From: CAYRIY01 sp964424335
GTDB taxonomy: Bacteria > Bacillota > Limnochordia > DTU080 > RSA5
NCBI GenBank assembly: GCA_964424335.1
Contig: CAYRIY010000096.1
Coordinates: 1 to 13,228 of the forward strand
Direction of reading: 5' to 3'
DNA length: 13,228 nucleotides
The number at the start of each line of letters is the position of its first letter. Position 1 is the first letter of the stretch. This document shows positions 5,739 to 13,228 of the stretch, piece after piece. The position numbers and the translations under genes were made by a program. The notes under the pieces are model-generated. The model did not search any database and was not told the origin of the DNA. It worked only from the letters and a program-made list of their open reading frames with translations.

Positions 5739-7052
5739 ATGAAGCCGATGTACCTTACTTGTGCAACCTCCGGGCTGAAGGATCGCATGGCCAGGCACGC
5801 CGCACTGTGGCTGGCGGCCATAGCGCTTGGCGTGCTGCTCGTGTCGTCGTCGGCCTTTGCGCGCGTCACGATTACGTACTGGGGAATTTCGTCGGTTGAG
5901 GCAGAGCTCGTCGAAGAGTGGAATGCGATGCACGGCGACCGGATCTATGTCGAGCAACAAGACTTCCCTGCAGGACAAATTCCCGAGCGACTCACGCTGG
6001 CTGTCGCCGGCCATGTCGCGCCCGACCTGGTCCGCGCCGACCGGTTCACCGTGCCGAGTTTGGCCGCCCTTGGGCTCCTGCAACCGCTGGACCCATTAAT
6101 CGAGCGCCACGGAGTCGACGTCAACGATTATTGGCCCGGCGCCATCGGCGAGGGCTACTTCGAAGGCCAGCTTTACGCACTTCCGTGGGACATCGGTGCA
6201 CGCGCCCTCCTGTGGCACAAAAATCTCTTTGCCGCCGCAGGCCTAAATCCGGACGTGCCGCCTGCAACTTGGGAAGAGATGGAGGCCGCGAGCCGTGCGA
6301 TGAATCGCATCGACTCGGATGGAAGCATCGATCAGCTCGGTTTCATCCCGAGCCTGGGGCAGTGGCACTTCTTTGGCCAGATGATCGCTGCGGGCGGCGA
6401 GATGCTTGACCCCACCGGGCGTCACGTCGTGTGGAACAACGAGATCGGCGTGCGGGCGCTCGAGTGGCATCGCAAGGGTCTGGAGTGGGTCGGCCCCGGA
6501 CCGATCATCAACGAATGGTTCAACTCCCATGAAAATGGCGCTTTCGTCGCCGGTCATCTGGCGGCCATCATCGCGCCGCAAGGTCAGATCGTCAACGCCC
6601 GCGACGCTAACCCAAACGTCGATCTCGGCGTCGGTCCGCCGCCACGGCCGGCAGGGCTCGAGGGAACGCCGGTTTCCTGGTCGGGCGGTTTTGGGGTGGC
6701 GATTCCCAGCGGCGCGCCAAACCCGGAAGCAGCCTTTGAATTTGCCAAGTGGATCACCGGAGAGTACGCGCAGCTACAGCTCGGATTGAAGGCCCGTTTC
6801 CCCGTTAATCGCCATGCGGCCACCGATCCGCGCTTCCTCGAGAATGACCCCTTGTTTGCCCAAGTCATTCAGCTCATGCCGTACGCGCAGTTCCGCCCAC
6901 AATCGCCGGTCGGAAACCAGCTCTCTTCCATCTATCAAAACCGGACCAACGCGCTTTTGATCGACCAAGGACTGCCGCCGGAGCAGGTGCTCGAGATCAC
7001 CGCTCGGGAAGCGCAGCAACTCCTGGACGATTATTGGAACAGCCGGCGCTAA
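5739..7052 (+). CDS. Extracellular solute-binding protein family 1 (sugar ABC importer)
   Basis: The product has up to 437 residues. The start is uncertain: ATG 5739 is the outermost, ATG 5748 has AAGGCGG 9 bases upstream, and ATG 5787 gives a compact signal peptide starting MARHAALWL. In all cases a hydrophobic segment (AALWLAAIALGVLLVSSS) ends in AFA before RVTITYWG, a type I signal-peptidase site. No lipobox Cys follows, so it is not a typical lipoprotein. The mature part shows family hallmarks: TITYW first strand, APDLVRADRF, a LYALPWDIGARALLWHKNLF hinge region, WEEMEAASRAMN, and the late EAAFEFAKWITGEYAQLQLG helix. It should deliver a sugar or glycoside to an ABC permease, none of which is encoded here. 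Its place next to sulfatase and sugar-modifying genes suggests a sulfated sugar substrate. This is inference. Confidence 0.88.
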   Translation: MKPMYLTCATSGLKDRMARHAALWLAAIALGVLLVSSSAFARVTITYWGISSVEAELVEEWNAMHGDRIYVEQQDFPAGQIPERLTLAVAGHVAPDLVRADRFTVPSLAALGLLQPLDPLIERHGVDVNDYWPGAIGEGYFEGQLYALPWDIGARALLWHKNLFAAAGLNPDVPPATWEEMEAASRAMNRIDSDGSIDQLGFIPSLGQWHFFGQMIAAGGEMLDPTGRHVVWNNEIGVRALEWHRKGLEWVGPGPIINEWFNSHENGAFVAGHLAAIIAPQGQIVNARDANPNVDLGVGPPPRPAGLEGTPVSWSGGFGVAIPSGAPNPEAAFEFAKWITGEYAQLQLGLKARFPVNRHAATDPRFLENDPLFAQVIQLMPYAQFRPQSPVGNQLSSIYQNRTNALLIDQGLPPEQVLEITAREAQQLLDDYWNSRR

Positions 7053-7319
7053 CGTCTCGCGTTCTCGGCGCGGCGTTGGGTGGACGGGCCCCGGCGGTGC
7101 TTTGAGCCGCCCGGGGCCCGCGCCTTGGACCCGCCACGCGGGCGTCGCAAATGCTCCCCAAGCACGCGTTCGTCTGCAACTTCCGATCGAAAGTCCAGCG
7201 GTAGCCCTCACAGGCAGGGTTCGGGCCGTCTTGATCGCAATACACGTCGCAATGGGATGCGGATCATCCGCTGCGGATCCACTTCCCCCAAACGCACAAA
7301 CCGTATGAGGTGAATTGCC
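7053..7319. other. Intergenic region with GC-rich hairpin
   Basis: GGGCCCCGGCGG (7086-7097) pairs with CCGCCCGGGGCCC (7107-7119) with a single bulged base and a 9-base loop. No T-tract follows, so it is at best a partial terminator, reducing but not blocking read-through to the second sulfatase gene, or an mRNA-stabilising stem. The remaining bases up to the ribosome site at 7307 hold nothing I can assign. Confidence 0.55.
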
Positions 7320-8699
7320 GTGCAATCCCGCGCATCAACGCCCAACGTTTTATGGATCATGTCTGACCAACATGCGGCCTTTGCCAGCGGATGTTACGGT
7401 CATACAGTCGTCAAGACGCCCAACATCGATCGATTGGCGTCCGAGGGGGTGCGCTGCGACAACGCGTACACGACGTCTCCGGTTTGCGTGCCTGCTCGCT
7501 TTTCCGCCATGTGTGGGCAGTATCCACATACGACCGGGTGTCTGTTTAGTACGCCGCTGCCAGTGGACGTGCGAACGGCCGCCCACATGTTTCGCGACCA
7601 TGGCTATCTCACCGCGTTCATCGGCAAGATGCATCCGTGCGAACCACAGACCTACGGGTACGACTTTTTGGTCGACATGGGCCACTACTACGATTACCTC
7701 GGCCCAAAGACGGAAGTGTTCGCACGCGGCATGGTGGCGAAGGACACGGGGAGCGGCATGCCGTGGATGAACTCGTGGTATCGTCCCCACTCCTGGCACG
7801 ACGAGCCGCTCAGCCCCCAAATGCCGTCCGTGCTGGACGATGCCGACCACTTCGAAGCGTTCGTTGCCCGCAATTGCGAATCGTTTCTAACCCGATACGG
7901 GCATCGTCCTTTCTTCCTTTTCGCCTCGTTGCTCAAGCCGCATCATCCGTTCTTTGCGCCGCCGGAGTATCACGCCATGTACCCGCCGGAGGAGATGGAG
8001 CTGCCAGAAACAGCGCTCGATTGGGCCAATGTGCCGGACGACGCCCGCCACAAGCTCGCGACGGAGCTTGCAGATCAGGGGGAGGAAGCGCTGCGGAAAG
8101 CCCAAGCGACGATTTCGGCCTACTATGCCTGCACCACCTACATGGATGAGTGCGTCGGCCGCATTCTCGCCACGCTCGATCGCCTCGGACTTGCCGAAAA
8201 CACGATCGTCGTGTACACGAGCGATCACGGAGAAATGCTCTACGATTACGGCCTGCGCGGCAAGTTCGTCTTTTACGAGCGCTCTGCCCGGGTGCCGCTG
8301 ATTGTGCGCCATCCCGGTCAGATTGCGGCCGGCACGAGCACGGACGCCTTGATCGACTTCACCGACCTCGTGCCGACGAGCCTCGGTCTTGCCGGCCTCG
8401 AGAACACGGACCGCCTCGACGGCGTCGATCAATCTCAAGTGATTAGATCCGAGATTCCCAGGTTGCGGGACGCCTGTTTCAGCGAACTTCGCGATCGCAT
8501 CATGATCCGCACCGATCGCTGGAAGCTCTGCCGCTATCCCGGCGAGCAATGGTACCTGTACGACATGGTGAACGACCCGGCCGAGTCCACCAACTTGTAC
8601 GAGGAGCGCCGGAATGATCCGGAAATCGTCGCGTGCCGGGAGCGGCTGCTTGCCTGGAAGGCGGAGCCTCCCCGTTACGAAGGCGCAAACAAGCGATGA
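7320..8699 (+). CDS. Sulfatase (second, formylglycine-dependent, Cys type)
   Basis: The product has 459 residues from a GTG start at 7320, with GAGGTGA (7307-7313) 6 bases upstream. There is no signal peptide, so it should act in the cytoplasm. Motifs in order: TPNVLWIMSDQH with Asp16, TPNIDRL (33-39), signature CVPARFSAMCGQYP (56-69) with formylglycine precursor Cys56, Pro58 and Arg60, IGKMH (101-105), KPHHP with His208/209, and YTSDHGEML (299-307) with Asp302/His303. The C-terminal WYLYDMVNDPAESTNLYE stretch is typical. It is clearly diverged from the sulfatase at 3947 outside these motifs, so the two probably act on different sulfate positions or substrates rather than being a recent duplication. 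It is followed after 25 bases by the oxidoreductase gene and probably starts or continues that operon. Confidence 0.9.
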   Translation: MQSRASTPNVLWIMSDQHAAFASGCYGHTVVKTPNIDRLASEGVRCDNAYTTSPVCVPARFSAMCGQYPHTTGCLFSTPLPVDVRTAAHMFRDHGYLTAFIGKMHPCEPQTYGYDFLVDMGHYYDYLGPKTEVFARGMVAKDTGSGMPWMNSWYRPHSWHDEPLSPQMPSVLDDADHFEAFVARNCESFLTRYGHRPFFLFASLLKPHHPFFAPPEYHAMYPPEEMELPETALDWANVPDDARHKLATELADQGEEALRKAQATISAYYACTTYMDECVGRILATLDRLGLAENTIVVYTSDHGEMLYDYGLRGKFVFYERSARVPLIVRHPGQIAAGTSTDALIDFTDLVPTSLGLAGLENTDRLDGVDQSQVIRSEIPRLRDACFSELRDRIMIRTDRWKLCRYPGEQWYLYDMVNDPAESTNLYEERRNDPEIVACRERLLAWKAEPPRYEGANKR

Positions 8700-8724
8700 A
8701 CTTGCGAAAGGGGAAAGCAAAACG

Positions 8725-9729
8725 ATGTCTGTAGTTAGGCTTGGCATTATTGGTTGCGGCAACAACATGGCGGGGCACCTGCGGCGTCTTAGCACGTTTC
8801 CCGATGTGGAAATCGTAGCGATTGCAGAGCCGGTAAAAGAGATGGTGGACCGCGTCATTGCACAGATCCCGGCCCTAAAGGACGTCCAGTACTATGCGGG
8901 GCATCGAGAAATGCTCGAACGGGCGGAGATTGACGCCGTCGAGATTTCGACGCCCCACACGCTGCACTTTGAGCACGCCCGCGACTCGCTTCTTGCGGGC
9001 AAGCACGTACTTGTCGAAAAGCCGATGGTCTGCTCGACCGAGCACGCGGAAGAGTTGATCAAGGTGCGCGACCAGGTCGGCAAACACCTCATCGTCAACT
9101 ACCAGCGGCACTTCCGATCGGAGTACCTCTACTGCCGTGAACGCTTCGTCTCAGGCGTTTGGTCCGCGCCTTACTTTATTCAAGGCTGGCAATGTGCGGA
9201 TTGGAAAGTGAGGACCACGGGCAAGTGGCGGCAAAATCCGGCCCTGTCCGGGGGCGGTCAGCTCAGCGACTCCGGCAGCCATCTCCTCGACATCTTGCTG
9301 TGGGTGTCCGGCCAAAAGCCAAAGGAAGTCTTCGCCTTCGTCGACAACCGCGGCCTTGAGGTCGACGTCCTCAGCGCGATCAGCGTCCGTTTCGAAAACG
9401 GCGCGATCGGCACCATTTCGGTCATCGGCGATTCGCACACACATCCGCGCGGCATCGGCGAAGGCTTGTACTTTTGGCACGATCAGGGAATGGCCGAGAT
9501 CAGCGGGGAGGCGGACAAGCCCCGGCTCATCGTGCGCGATCCTGAAGAGCGCGTGATCGAGGCGAGTGAGATGCCCGCGGCCTCCACTCCGGATCGAAAC
9601 TTCATCGACGCCATCTTGGGCAAAGACGAGATACGCTCGACCGCAGAGTCGGCGCTCGAGGTCGTCCGTCTGACCGAAGCGGCAATTCGTTCCGCTTCGA
9701 CCGGCCAGCCCGTCGTCATCCAAAGGTGA
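8725..9729 (+). CDS. Gfo/Idh/MocA family NAD(P)-dependent oxidoreductase
   Basis: The product has 334 residues. ATG 8725 is chosen because AAAGGGGAAAG lies upstream and the Rossmann strand begins at once; the frame is open further upstream but that part overlaps the sulfatase gene. VRLGIIGCGNNMAGH (4-18) is the dinucleotide-binding loop, a GxG variant with Asn-Asn after it. VLVEKP (95-100) carries the conserved Lys99. GGGQLSDSGSHLLD (176-189) gives the usual Asp182/His186 pair in the substrate domain. The family oxidises or reduces a sugar or cyclitol hydroxyl with NAD(P). Its stop overlaps the region of the next gene's start, so the two are translated together. Pairing with an AP-endonuclease-2-type isomerase is common in inositol and keto-sugar pathways, and a similar role on the desulfated sugar is inferred. 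Confidence 0.88.
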   Translation: MSVVRLGIIGCGNNMAGHLRRLSTFPDVEIVAIAEPVKEMVDRVIAQIPALKDVQYYAGHREMLERAEIDAVEISTPHTLHFEHARDSLLAGKHVLVEKPMVCSTEHAEELIKVRDQVGKHLIVNYQRHFRSEYLYCRERFVSGVWSAPYFIQGWQCADWKVRTTGKWRQNPALSGGGQLSDSGSHLLDILLWVSGQKPKEVFAFVDNRGLEVDVLSAISVRFENGAIGTISVIGDSHTHPRGIGEGLYFWHDQGMAEISGEADKPRLIVRDPEERVIEASEMPAASTPDRNFIDAILGKDEIRSTAESALEVVRLTEAAIRSASTGQPVVIQR

Positions 9730-9734
9730 TGTGC

Positions 9735-10592
9735 GTGAAAATCAGTATGCGTATCCCGCGCAATCTGGCGAGCATGCCGCTCGGTGAGTTGGCGGCATGG
9801 GCCGCGGAGAGCGGTCTCGATGCCGTCGACGTGGCAGATGAGCAGTTGAACCTAATCGCGGAACTAACGGCCCGCGGGATCGGCGTCGGCTCAGTAGATG
9901 CCGTGGCAATTCCGGACACATTGGCCCTGGACGAAGGCCGCCGCGCCGCCGGGGTCGCGGCGCTCAAGGCGCAGATCGACCGAGTGGCTGAGCTAGGGCT
10001 CAACGTGCTCTTCGGCGGGCTGCGCCCCGCCGATCCGACAAGCCCGCGCCGCGAAACGTTTGCGATCTTTGCTGAGACGTACCCGGAGATCATGAAACAC
10101 GCCGAGATGCGCGGGGTCTCGCTCGCCGTCGAGCCGTTTCCCGGCCCGGCGCCGCACTACGCCAACCTCGGCTGGAGCCCGGAGATGTACCGGCGCATGT
10201 TTGCTGCGGTCCCTTCGTCCTCGCTCGGCATCTGCTTTGACCCATCGCATTTCGTGCGCATGGGCATCGACTACTTGCGCCTTCTCGACGAGTTTGGCGA
10301 GCGCGTTCGCTACGTCCACGCCAAAGACACGGAGTTGCTCTTAGAGGGCCGCTATTTGTACGGCACCCTGGGTCCAACCTTCGATACCGGCGTGGGGTGG
10401 TCCGGCGGCGATTGGCGCTATTGCATCCCCGGCACGGGTGAAGTGGACTGGGCCAAGGTCATGGCGCGGCTCGCCATCGTCGGCTACGACGGTTACGTCA
10501 GCGTGGAGCTCGAAGATCACGTGTACCGTCACAGCGTCCAAGGTTGCAAAGAGGGAATTGCAAAGAGCGTAAAGCACTTGCGCTCCCTTTAG
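9735..10592 (+). CDS. Sugar phosphate isomerase/epimerase (AP-endonuclease-2 TIM barrel)
   Basis: The product has 285 residues from GTG 9735, which has AAAGG 8 bases upstream. ATG 9729, overlapping the previous stop as TGATG, is the alternative and adds two residues. The fold begins MKISMRIPRNL, with barrel helices rich in Ala. Metal-ligand positions of the xylose-isomerase-like family are visible: Glu133 in AVEPFPG, Asp169/His172 in CFDPSHF, His195 with Asp198 in VHAKD, and Glu258 in VSVELED. It should isomerise, epimerise or dehydrate a (keto)sugar or inositol derivative in the cytoplasm. Coupled directly to the Gfo/Idh/MocA gene, it probably acts on that enzyme's product. The exact reaction cannot be told from the sequence. 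Confidence 0.87.
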   Translation: MKISMRIPRNLASMPLGELAAWAAESGLDAVDVADEQLNLIAELTARGIGVGSVDAVAIPDTLALDEGRRAAGVAALKAQIDRVAELGLNVLFGGLRPADPTSPRRETFAIFAETYPEIMKHAEMRGVSLAVEPFPGPAPHYANLGWSPEMYRRMFAAVPSSSLGICFDPSHFVRMGIDYLRLLDEFGERVRYVHAKDTELLLEGRYLYGTLGPTFDTGVGWSGGDWRYCIPGTGEVDWAKVMARLAIVGYDGYVSVELEDHVYRHSVQGCKEGIAKSVKHLRSL

Positions 10593-10642
10593 CCGGTTTT
10601 CGGCAAACAACTTCAAGTCATGCATGCATAGGTGGTACTTGA

Positions 10643-13048
10643 ATGGCTGACAAGACCGAAAAGACCGTAGAAATTCCGTTGCACGCGCGGTCGTTTGCCG
10701 ACTGGCTCATCGTCCGCGACGATTTCAAGTTTAGCTGCGGCAGGCTGCTCGCGGGCAAGGAGGCCAACGAACCCGTCGTTGCGATTGGGGCCGACGGCGC
10801 CACGTGGTATGCGTGGTCGGAGATGGATCGGGCAAGGGGCGATCGGATCCAGGTTGCCCGGTACGACGAGGGGCGATTCGATGGGCCGATTGCTGTTAGT
10901 GATCGATGCGGCGTTGAGTTTCAGGCTGCTTTGACGGCTGATGACGACGACGGCGTATGGGTGGCCTGGAGCGCGTTTCGCGATGACGCTTGGCACATCG
11001 TCGTGCGCCAGGTGGCCGGGTCGGGCAAGGGAGAGGAACACATTGTCGCCTCCAGCCAAGCCGGCGTCTTTAATCCCGCCATAGCGCGATCGGCCAAGAC
11101 CGGTGATTTATGGATCGCGTGGGAGGAAGTCGTTGGAGCCCACAGCCGCATTCAGGTGCAGGCAATCGCTGCCCAAGGCGAGTGGCGCCCGGGACCGGTC
11201 CGCACCGTGACGAGCGAGGGGGCGCACGCTCATCGGCCCGTCCTCGCGCAAGCCGTGGACGGGCGAATGTGGCTCGCGTACGATTTGTTCCGCATGTCCA
11301 ATTACCACGTCTTCATATGCGATGTCACCGCCTCCGAGCTGGAATCGGTGCAACTGAGCCGCGGCGGCTTTCAACACTTCCAGCCGGCGCTGACGCCCGA
11401 TCCCGCGGGCGGCGTTTGGGTTGCCTGGGCCACAAATGAGAACGAGGCCGTGCGCGATCCGTGGCACTTGCCGCGCTGGCTCAAGCTCAGTCGGTGGGAC
11501 GGCGAGCGGCTGATGGAGCCGGTAGGCAAGCAGGTGGGCAAAGACCTGGCTCGCGTGGACATCTTTCAAGGCTGGGAGTTTCCAGCCGTCGTCGTCGACA
11601 AGGCGGGGCGGGTCTGGATGTTTGGGCAATCGGCGCACACCCTGTACGCTCAATACTACGAAGGGGACGCTTGGTCCGATCTGATCTGCTATTCGGATGC
11701 AACCTGGGGATCGTGGAAGCCGAGGGCAAGCGCGGCCGTCGGTCCCGATGGCGCCATTCGGCTTGTCGTCATGGGCCTCCAAGGGGCGCAGGCGTATCTC
11801 ATCGACCCGGCCGCAGAAGGACCTGCGCGGGCGCCGTCACTCAAAGATCCGGCCAAGCCGCCGACAGCCTCGAGCGTCGCTCATGATAAGCCCTCGTACC
11901 CGGACGTCAAGGCATCCGACGGCGAAATGCCGCTCAAGGTGTATTTCGGTGACATTCATGCTCACTCCGTCTATTCGGACGGGATTGGTGACATCGACGA
12001 GTTTTATCTGAGGGCCGCCCACGGATTTGGCGATGATTTCGCCGCGCTCACCGAGCACGACTACCTCGATGGGATCGAACTCAGCCCGTCCACGTATCGT
12101 TGGATGTGCCAAACCGCCACGCGCTTCAACCGCTTGGAACACTTCGTCACCTTCAGCGGCTGGGAGTGGACCGCGCCGGCGATCGCTGTGCACGCGGGAC
12201 CGGGCCAGCGTGTCGGCGAGGGGCACAAGCACGTCATCTACCCGACCGATGTGGGGCCGCTCTATTCATACGGCGAGCCGGATTCCAACTCAGGCGCCAA
12301 GTTTGTCGAGAAAATGAAAGGCTCGGGCGGCATCGTTATTCCGCACCACATCGGTTGGAGCGGTTGTTATTGGGACTATCACGATCCAGAAGTGCAACGA
12401 CTTTTGGAGATCTGTTCCGCGCACGGGCGCTACGAGTACGAAGGGAACGAGCCGATCGGATATCGCAGCGATCAGATTTACAGAGAAAACTTTGCCATTC
12501 GGCTTTTGAATGATGGCTTTCGCTTCGGGTTCACCGGCGGCAGCGACGGTCACGGGTTGTTGTGGCACGGCACCTATCCGGAATCAAATCCGGGACTTGC
12601 TCGGCCCGGAGATAAAGTGGGGTGGAAAGAGAATGCGCTGCGCTCGGGATTGACGGCGGTGCTCGCTCCTGAGTTGACGCGCGCAGCCCTGTTTGACGCG
12701 TTGTGGAATCGCCGCTGCTACGCAACGTCCGGCGCCAAGATCTTCGTCGACTTCCGGGTCAACGACCACATCATGGGCTCGGAATTTGTCGCGGCCGAGC
12801 CCGTGCGCATCGACGTGCGCGTGATCGGGACGGCGGCATTGCGCAGCGTGGAAGTGGTCCGAAACGGCCACGTCATGGGCGGTGTGACGGGCCTTGGCCG
12901 CACCCCTGTAAGCGAAGTGAGCTTCGCCTTACAAGATCCGCTTGTCAACGGGAAGACGAGCGCGTACTACTACGTGCGAGTCGTGCAGGAGGACGGGGAA
13001 ATGGCTTGGAGCAGCCCGATCTGGGTGGATGCGCCGCCGGGAAACTAG
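10643..13048 (+). CDS. Beta-propeller fused to PHP/DUF3604-type metal-dependent domain
   Basis: The product has 801 residues. ATG 10643 has AGGTGG (10630-10635) 7 bases upstream. No signal peptide is seen. Residues ~45-390 carry seven spaced strand motifs: DGATWYAW (51), DGVWVAW (103), GDLWIAW (154), DGRMWLAY (206), GGVWVAW (257), GRVWMF (322) and DGAIRLVV (369). The ~51-residue period points to a seven-bladed beta-propeller of BNR/sialidase-like appearance. A Pro-rich linker (390-425) leads to a PHP-like domain: YFGDIHAHSVYSDG (434-447) with His439, His441 and Asp446; ALTEHD (468-473); GWEW (506-509); IPHHIGW (566-572); GGSDGHG (632-638). The C-terminal ~100 residues form beta strands. DUF3604/PHP domains bind metals and are probable phosphoesterases or hydrolases. 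As the last gene of the operon it may act on an intermediate of sulfated-sugar breakdown; the reaction is unknown. Confidence 0.8.
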   Translation: MADKTEKTVEIPLHARSFADWLIVRDDFKFSCGRLLAGKEANEPVVAIGADGATWYAWSEMDRARGDRIQVARYDEGRFDGPIAVSDRCGVEFQAALTADDDDGVWVAWSAFRDDAWHIVVRQVAGSGKGEEHIVASSQAGVFNPAIARSAKTGDLWIAWEEVVGAHSRIQVQAIAAQGEWRPGPVRTVTSEGAHAHRPVLAQAVDGRMWLAYDLFRMSNYHVFICDVTASELESVQLSRGGFQHFQPALTPDPAGGVWVAWATNENEAVRDPWHLPRWLKLSRWDGERLMEPVGKQVGKDLARVDIFQGWEFPAVVVDKAGRVWMFGQSAHTLYAQYYEGDAWSDLICYSDATWGSWKPRASAAVGPDGAIRLVVMGLQGAQAYLIDPAAEGPARAPSLKDPAKPPTASSVAHDKPSYPDVKASDGEMPLKVYFGDIHAHSVYSDGIGDIDEFYLRAAHGFGDDFAALTEHDYLDGIELSPSTYRWMCQTATRFNRLEHFVTFSGWEWTAPAIAVHAGPGQRVGEGHKHVIYPTDVGPLYSYGEPDSNSGAKFVEKMKGSGGIVIPHHIGWSGCYWDYHDPEVQRLLEICSAHGRYEYEGNEPIGYRSDQIYRENFAIRLLNDGFRFGFTGGSDGHGLLWHGTYPESNPGLARPGDKVGWKENALRSGLTAVLAPELTRAALFDALWNRRCYATSGAKIFVDFRVNDHIMGSEFVAAEPVRIDVRVIGTAALRSVEVVRNGHVMGGVTGLGRTPVSEVSFALQDPLVNGKTSAYYYVRVVQEDGEMAWSSPIWVDAPPGN

Positions 13049-13049
13049 T

Positions 13050-13178
13050 AAGGAGTCACCCACTTGGCCGCCCGACGTTGTCGGCCCGGCCAAGCCACGA
13101 GCGGGTGAAAATCCTAGCGGGCCAGCATCGCTGGCCCTAGTGGGCTGCAAGTGAGGACACATGCTAGACGGATTTTCA
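13050..13178 (+). repeat. Full copy of the ~129-base structured repeat
   Basis: The unit starts AAGGAGTCACCCACT and ends GACGGATTTTCA. It contains an imperfect hairpin (TTGGCCG 13064-13070 with CGGCCAA 13087-13093, inner CCGAC/GTCGG stem with a GTT loop). A second, perfect hairpin is GGGCCAGC (13119-13126) / GCTGGCCC (13130-13137) with loop ATC and a CTA/TAG base extension. It begins directly after the stop of the PHP gene. It matches the inverted copy at 3497-3628 and is followed in tandem by another copy. Confidence 0.88.
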
Positions 13179-13228
13179 AAGGAGTCACCCACTGGGCGGC
13201 CCGACCTTGTCAGCCCGGCCCAGCCACG
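13179..13228 (+). repeat. Start of a second tandem copy of the repeat (cut by window edge)
   Basis: Its 50 bases match 13050-13099 at 45 positions, a direct repeat with a period of 129 bases. The first hairpin is kept: the T-A pair 13065/13092 of copy 1 is a G-C pair (13194/13221) in this copy, a compensatory change. One other stem pair is lost (13198/13217). The element continues beyond the window. Confidence 0.85.

Noticed and set aside
6997..7245. Minus-strand ORF with several Cys residues in the gap before the second sulfatase gene
   Set aside because: It runs into the end of the binding-protein gene on the opposite strand, has no ribosome site and no recognisable domain; most likely chance in GC-rich DNA.
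7887..8858. Long minus-strand ORF opposite the second sulfatase gene
   Set aside because: Shadow ORF caused by GC-rich codon use; the plus strand carries the conserved TSDHGEM and CVPAR motifs.
13050..13228. CRISPR array at the right edge
   Set aside because: The period is 129 bases with conserved sequence through the whole unit, and no unique spacers of about 30-40 bases are seen.

Overview
The window is ordinary bacterial chromosome with a GC-rich look. Several genes carry strong Shine-Dalgarno sites (AGGAGG, AGGGGG, AGGTGG) placed before TTG, GTG or ATG starts. That pattern, and the family 1 solute-binding proteins, suggest a high-GC member of the Bacillota or a related Gram-positive lineage. 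This is inference: no rRNA or taxonomic marker gene is present. One solute-binding protein has a plain signal peptide with no lipobox, which is unusual for a typical bacillus.

Left part (1-1460): the 3' end of a sugar-ABC-type solute-binding protein gene closes at a clear intrinsic terminator. An isolated gene then encodes a 241-residue protein whose last ~160 residues match the actinoporin family (equinatoxin/sticholysin pore-forming cytolysins of sea anemones) motif by motif, including all the residues I recall as the phosphocholine pocket. A long, probably bidirectional terminator follows. This is the most striking gene in the window.

Middle left (1463-3474, minus strand): a sialyltransferase-like (GT29) protein gene lies upstream of an alpha/beta hydrolase (acetyl-xylan-esterase/abhydrolase_7 type) gene. 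Upstream of the GT29 gene is a diverged, inverted copy of a ~130-base structured repeat.

Right part (3872-13048, plus strand): a catabolic cluster. A possible 19-codon leader ORF overlaps the ribosome site of a TTG-start sulfatase. A promoter candidate follows, then a secreted solute-binding protein, a second sulfatase, a Gfo/Idh/MocA oxidoreductase, a sugar isomerase/epimerase of the AP-endonuclease-2 TIM-barrel family, and an 801-residue protein fusing a probable seven-bladed beta-propeller to a PHP/DUF3604 metal-dependent domain. The last four genes are closely spaced and probably one operon. The cytoplasmic sulfatases have the Cys needed for formylglycine. The set suggests import of a small sulfated sugar or glycoside, intracellular desulfation, and oxidation/isomerisation of the product. 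No glycoside hydrolase, ABC permease, sulfatase-maturating enzyme or regulator is in the window.

Right edge (13050-13228): one full copy and the start of a second tandem copy (period 129 bases) of the repeat also found inverted at 3497-3628. The element has two hairpins and no coding constraint. Its copies bracket the catabolic cluster in opposite orientation.
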